64,000 bases of DNA, taken from Hirsutella rhossiliensis. Its lineage: Eukaryota > Ascomycota > Sordariomycetes > Hypocreales > Ophiocordycipitaceae. Numbering within the stretch: position 1 is the stretch's first letter; the number at the start of each line of letters is the position of its first letter. The stretch covers positions 1,488,001 through 1,552,000 of the forward strand of contig NW_025408667.1 of the NCBI RefSeq assembly GCF_020360975.1, given 5' to 3'. The notes below the pieces were generated by a model that was given only the letters and a program-made list of their open reading frames with translations, ran no database searches and had not been told where the DNA came from. Both the position numbers and the translations under genes were made by a program. Shown piece after piece: positions 60,313-64,000 of this stretch.

Positions 60313-60437
60313 CTATGAGACAGGGATGAAGATGCGCCTCGCTGACCAACAACGGCGTCAGGGTCAACAGCTGAGCGATCCACTGTATCCACCACTCTAC
60401 CGTGACTAAACGTCGTCTTCCTACAAGCTACAGGGAA

Positions 60438-60447
60438 GGGGGGGGGG
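60438..60447 (+). repeat. G10 homopolymer in the Helitron 3' tail
   Basis: Ten consecutive G within the non-coding 3' tail (60313-60645), which otherwise contains only the terminal structures. Runs like this are prone to length errors. Confidence 0.85.
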
Positions 60448-60577
60448 TACGATATAGGGTTATAGTTAGACTGGGCCTGCCAGGAAGTAGTTCGAACGGC
60501 TGGTTAGCCGCTGAAGGCGGAAGGGGGGTTCTAGTGGGTACCCCTTAAGAAAGTCGAGTGCAGGTATACGATATTCA

Positions 60578-60589
60578 CCCTTCGGGCTG
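60578..60589 (-). repeat. Helitron 3' subterminal inverted copy of the 5' end
   Basis: CCCTTCGGGCTG, the exact reverse complement of 54909-54920, located upstream of the terminal hairpin rather than at the very end. Confidence 0.82.
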
Positions 60590-60598
60590 GATATTCAG

Positions 60599-60630
60599 CC
60601 GTTAAGCCCCTTGCATTGGCAACTTAACGG
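60599..60630 (+). terminator. Helitron 3' hairpin (transposition terminator)
   Basis: A perfect 8-bp outer stem CCGTTAAG (60599-60606) / CTTAACGG (60623-60630) encloses a 4-nt bulge and an inner stem TTGC-attg-GCAA. It lies about 15 nt before the 3' junction, where Helitrons carry the palindrome that ends rolling-circle copying. Confidence 0.82.
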
Positions 60631-60646
60631 GTGTTCGAAGTATTTT

Positions 60647-61480
60647 AAAAGTATAAGACGACCTTACTAAATAGGTAGAAGTAACCCTAGTTAAAGAAAT
60701 TACCGCGGGAGCTATAACTAAATTTATACTCTTTATTATTTATAAGTACGGCGTAATACTATACGCTATAATTAATAGAGGGCCCGAAATAAAGAAAGAC
60801 TTTAAGTATATCCTAGAGGATATAAGCGTTAAAGTTATTTAAACTTCGGTATATAATCTAAAAGCAAACGCGGTAGTAAAATAAGGGTACTAGAGGTTAA
60901 TAATAGTACTTATAAAAATAGCAGAGAAAAAAGGTAAGTAGATTAAATACCTTAACTAAGTAATCCTTATAAACTAAATAGTAGTTAGAGAGTCTTATAG
61001 AATATTAGCTTTCTACCTACTATATAAATAGGAACTAGTACTACCTTTTAAGGTAGAATACCTAACTTAGCGACTAATCGACTAGGATAAAGTAAAGATA
61101 AAAGAAGAATTATTTAAAGTATAAGTATAAGTTTTAGAAAGAAAAGAAAAAAATATAGAAGAAGCTAAGAAAAGAGTAATAAGATATTAGAATTAATTAA
61201 TAGAGAGGACGGATAAAGCTAATAAGTATACGATAAGGAAAGAAAGCCTATAACTTAGAGATCTTATCTTACTATTTAATATAAGACGATTAAATAATCT
61301 AGGGAAGTAAGCTAAGTATTAGATAAGGTAGAACGGTCCCTTTTAAGTAGTATCGCGCTTAGAGTAGTCTAGGGCGTATAGGATTAAGACTTTAAATAGA
61401 ATTATACTTAATAAGATAATCCTAGGAGAGTATTTAAAGAAGTTTAAAAAGGATAAGGAAGGTTAGTAATGCTTTACTAA
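60647..61480 (+). pseudogene. Gypsy2-B integrase C-terminal relic
   Basis: This continues the frame interrupted at 54907 and is nearly identical to 11195-11538 joined to 22749-23230 in copy A, including 'ILAFYLLY' and 'LERKEK'. The join across 11538/22749 in copy A is unbroken here near 60998, which fixes the Z insertion site. Confidence 0.78.
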
Positions 61481-62453
61481 GGACGACTAGTTACTCTAGG
61501 ATAAGATTACTCTTAATAAGAGGAGGAAGGAAGAAATAATAGACGAAGTAGATAATTTACTACTCCTACTAAGTAGAGAAGCCTTAGATTAAATAGTACT
61601 ATAGTTATAACGACTCCTTAATAAACCTTAGAAAGATTAAAGCTAGGAAGAGGAAGAAAAGCGACTATAGATACCTAAGAAAGGCCTAAGGTATATAATT
61701 AAGGTTTAGCTACCGTAACTTAGTAAAGTAAAAAAGGATCTTTATATAGGAGCCTTAAAGACGCTAATTTAATAAGAAAAGGAGGAGGTAAAAAAAGAGC
61801 TAGGGAGGAAAAGGCAGTAAAGATAAAAATCTATAACTATCGTAAGAAGCACGCTAGAACCTAACTAGTAACTAAGGCACTATCTAACTATTTAATCGAA
61901 GGACGACTATAGTAGCTAAGATATTTATAAGCGCCTTACTTACTACCTTATCGTTTTATATTTTCTACCTAAGGCTCCTTAAGTAGATAAAGATAATATT
62001 TCCTACCCTTCCTTAATAATAACCTACCTTTTACTACCCTAAAGAAGATAAATAGAGATATAATTAAATAATAAAGTAAGAAAACGAATATTCTTACTAC
62101 TTACCTCCCTTAAAAATAAGAGTTTTTACTTTATAGATAGGGACGTTTATTCTTTATTATAAAGGGGGAGACCCGCTATAGCGAAAATAAACGCGCTTAT
62201 AAGATAAATTTTAATATATTTTCGACTTACTAGATTAAACGTATAGAACCTTAAGAGAAAAACTTTTACCGCTAAAGATAGTAACTAAATAAGGCTACCT
62301 ACTCCTAGTAAACCTACTATAGACTACTATAAAGTAAACTTAAAGACTATTTAATTATTACTTAAGAGAGAGCTCGTTAAACCTATATAATCTCTTTCTA
62401 GGTAAAATAAGTATAAGGTTAATTTCCTCCCCTTCCTTTAAATCCTTAGTAGG

Positions 62454-64000
62454 ACTAAAGTAATTAAGGATATTATAAAGAAGATAAGGGGCGGTCTTAT
62501 TACTAATATACTTATTATAAAATTTATTAGTCTTAAGGTTAGTATAGAAATTATAACTATATATATAGTTAGTAAATCTATTAAGGTTATAAGTAGCCTT
62601 ATAGTATTTAGGGAAGTACCGCTATTTATAAATAAGCGCTTTAGTCGAATCCTAGATATAGTTAGCGTAAGAACCGCTGGTAGTACTTAAAAGAGAGATA
62701 TACTTATAAAAAGGAAATATAATATACTTATAAGCAGAAGTTATAGTTATTTAATAAGTTTAAATATACCCTTAATAAAAGTAAGGATTATAAGTTCTAT
62801 ATAAAGTAATTAAGACTACTTAAGAGTATTCTTACTGCCTTAAACTAAGCTAAGAAAAGAAGTATTTACGCGGATAAGCGATTTCTATAAGGATATAGGT
62901 TACTAGCTAACGTCTATAATAAAGGGTATAGAAGACGATTTAATTATATTAACCTAGCGTGCTTTTAAGAAAGTAAGAGAGAGGAGAGCGACCGCGCGCT
63001 TTAATCCTAATAATATCGGGAGCTTTTAATAGAACCTATAACTAAAAGGTAATTTCTATATAAATTAGAAACCTTTAGTAACCGATATTATTCTTATTAT
63101 AGACCTAGGTCTTAAAGTAACTATAGATCTATAGAAGAAGATAGTTAGAACGAGCTAAGCGAGATTAAATAAGTTAGATAGTTATTACTTAAAAGTACTT
63201 TATATAAAAAGGAAAGACCTTAGTACGATAATTCTAAGTAAGAAGAGTAGTAGTAATAAAAGAAGGTTATAAAAGAGTAGTTAAAGAGAGGTTAACGATA
63301 TTTAATAGCTCTTTAGTTTTAAGTTTAGCGGTCTTATAAGATATAATAAGGAAGAAGAGGTAGTTATAAAAAGAGAAGATAAGAGGTAGCGGTCTAAAGA
63401 AATAAAGAAGATAGAAGAGAGAAGAGGAAAAAGAGGAACGGAAAGAGTAAAAAGGAAAAGAAAAGGGTAGAGATTAAATAGCTTACTAATCGATAACCGG
63501 TAGAAGAAGCTATTTAAGCGTAACCCTTAAATACGCCTAAGACCTTACCGCTATAGAGGCTAGCTAAAGTAACTAATAACTACGCGCTTTAATAACTATT
63601 TATTCCTCTTACTATACCCTCCTTCTTTCTTCCTTTTTCTTCCTTTTATATATATATATATATATACTCTATATACTTCCCTACTTATAATAATCCCCTT
63701 TACTAATATAACTCTTATATATATATATAATACTTAGCCTCTTAGCGTTATAACTTAGAACTACTAACCCTAACTATTTAATCTTATTTTCTCCCTCTCT
63801 TTCGCTTACTCTACCCTTTCCTAAGATATAGCGGCGAACCTAAATAGTATCCTAGGCCTAGCTATAGACCTCCCTAAGAATACCGCTATCTTCTTTAGCG
63901 CACTACTATTTAGGAGTAAGAGCTCTATTTTACCTACTTACTATAGTAAAGTTAAAGTAGAAGGCGGCGAAGGGCGCTTCTATGCTAAAGATAAGGAAAA
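62454..64000 (+). other. Gypsy2 downstream module of unknown function (copy B)
   Basis: Co-linear with 26084 to about 27610 in copy A, including the CT-rich tract and TA microsatellite (63647-63667). No domain recognised. Continues past the window edge. Confidence 0.45.

Larger units (their letters stand above)
54908..60645 (+). mobile_element. Helitron (Helentron-like), not RIPped, inserted in Gypsy2-B
   Basis: About 5.7 kb of normal composition (GC-rich, ample CA and TG, many ATG) inside the RIPped Gypsy2 integrase. Copy A shows the empty site at 11188-11200 (cctta-taaaag). The element begins TCAGCCCGAAGGG and ends near 'gtatttt'; one T is ambiguous at each side, and there is no target duplication, as is typical of Helitrons. 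The first 12 bp (CAGCCCGAAGGG) recur inverted at 60578-60589, just upstream of a 3' hairpin, the asymmetric arrangement described for Helentron/Helitron2 elements. It encodes one Rep-helicase gene, now fragmented. Confidence 0.88.
48818..64000 (+). mobile_element. Gypsy2 copy B: Ty3/gypsy relic split by a Helitron
   Basis: The better-preserved Gypsy2 copy: gag (about 49560-50350), protease region, RT (about 53060-53850), RNase H, integrase (about 54650-54907, resuming at 60647 and ending near 61480), then the downstream module to the window edge. It aligns with copy A from 50377 onward. It lacks TRIM1 and the Z insertions, so it gives their empty sites, while copy A gives the empty site of the Helitron. 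The right end lies beyond the window. Confidence 0.85.

Noticed and set aside
60179..60409. Plus-strand ORF of 76 codons past the helicase
   Set aside because: It lies out of frame across motif VI and has arginine-rich, motif-free sequence; it is not a separate C-terminal domain.
54908..60645. Helitron as a gene-capture or host-gene carrier
   Set aside because: All recognisable sequence belongs to the Rep-helicase gene and termini; no foreign exon-like piece was seen.

Overview
The window looks like a gene-free, transposon-packed block from a filamentous ascomycete (Pezizomycotina) genome. About 58 of the 64 kb is extremely AT-rich and almost devoid of the dinucleotides CA and TG, while CG is still common. 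That is the signature of saturating repeat-induced point mutation (RIP, CpA to TpA on both strands). Losing every TG removes nearly all ATG codons and turns Gln and Trp codons into stops, which explains why there is no open reading frame before 55.2 kb although retrotransposon proteins can still be read through the stops. I see no host gene, tRNA or rRNA.

Layout. 1-24: tip of an inverted Copia LTR. 25-5050: Ty3/gypsy relic 'Gypsy1', copy a (+). 5051-6258: unassigned. 6259-29994: a long Ty3/gypsy relic 'Gypsy2', copy A (+), broken by TRIM1 (8823-9215), by a 177-bp-LTR element 'Z' (11539-22743) that itself holds a minus-strand gypsy ('Gypsy3') and a Fot1-like DNA transposon (14699-16551), and by a second, intact-length Z (24206-26078). 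29995-30748: MITE 'X1' containing TRIM2. 30749-34151: inverted 3' half of a second Gypsy1 copy, containing TRIM3. 34152-40981: Copia copy 1 with a MITE in its 5' LTR. 40982-42478: unidentified relic with a solo Z LTR. 42479-48438: Copia copy 2. 48439-48817: MITE 'X2'. 48818-64000: Gypsy2 copy B, split by a Helitron at 54908 to about 60645.

The Helitron is the only segment with normal base composition. It carries a Rep/helicase gene (zinc fingers, N-terminal Helitron domains, HUH and two-tyrosine relaxase motifs, PIF1-type helicase motifs) cut into about a dozen pieces by frameshifts, with few in-frame stops. Its ends look Helentron-like: the 5' terminal 12 bp is repeated inverted just upstream of a 3' hairpin, and Gypsy2 copy A supplies the empty site. 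It therefore entered after its target had been RIPped, or escaped RIP.

The most informative signals are comparative. (i) Three 373-393 bp miniature LTR elements (TRIMs), delimited by exact 5-bp target duplications, share with the Copia elements a primer site matching the anticodon half of initiator tRNA-Met, followed by a hairpin whose stem is kept while its sequence changes. (ii) Paralogous copies differ mainly by CG-to-TA double changes, suggesting a two-step ratchet after CpA is exhausted. (iii) Nesting gives a relative chronology of insertions. All product names rest on motif recognition by eye; no search was run.
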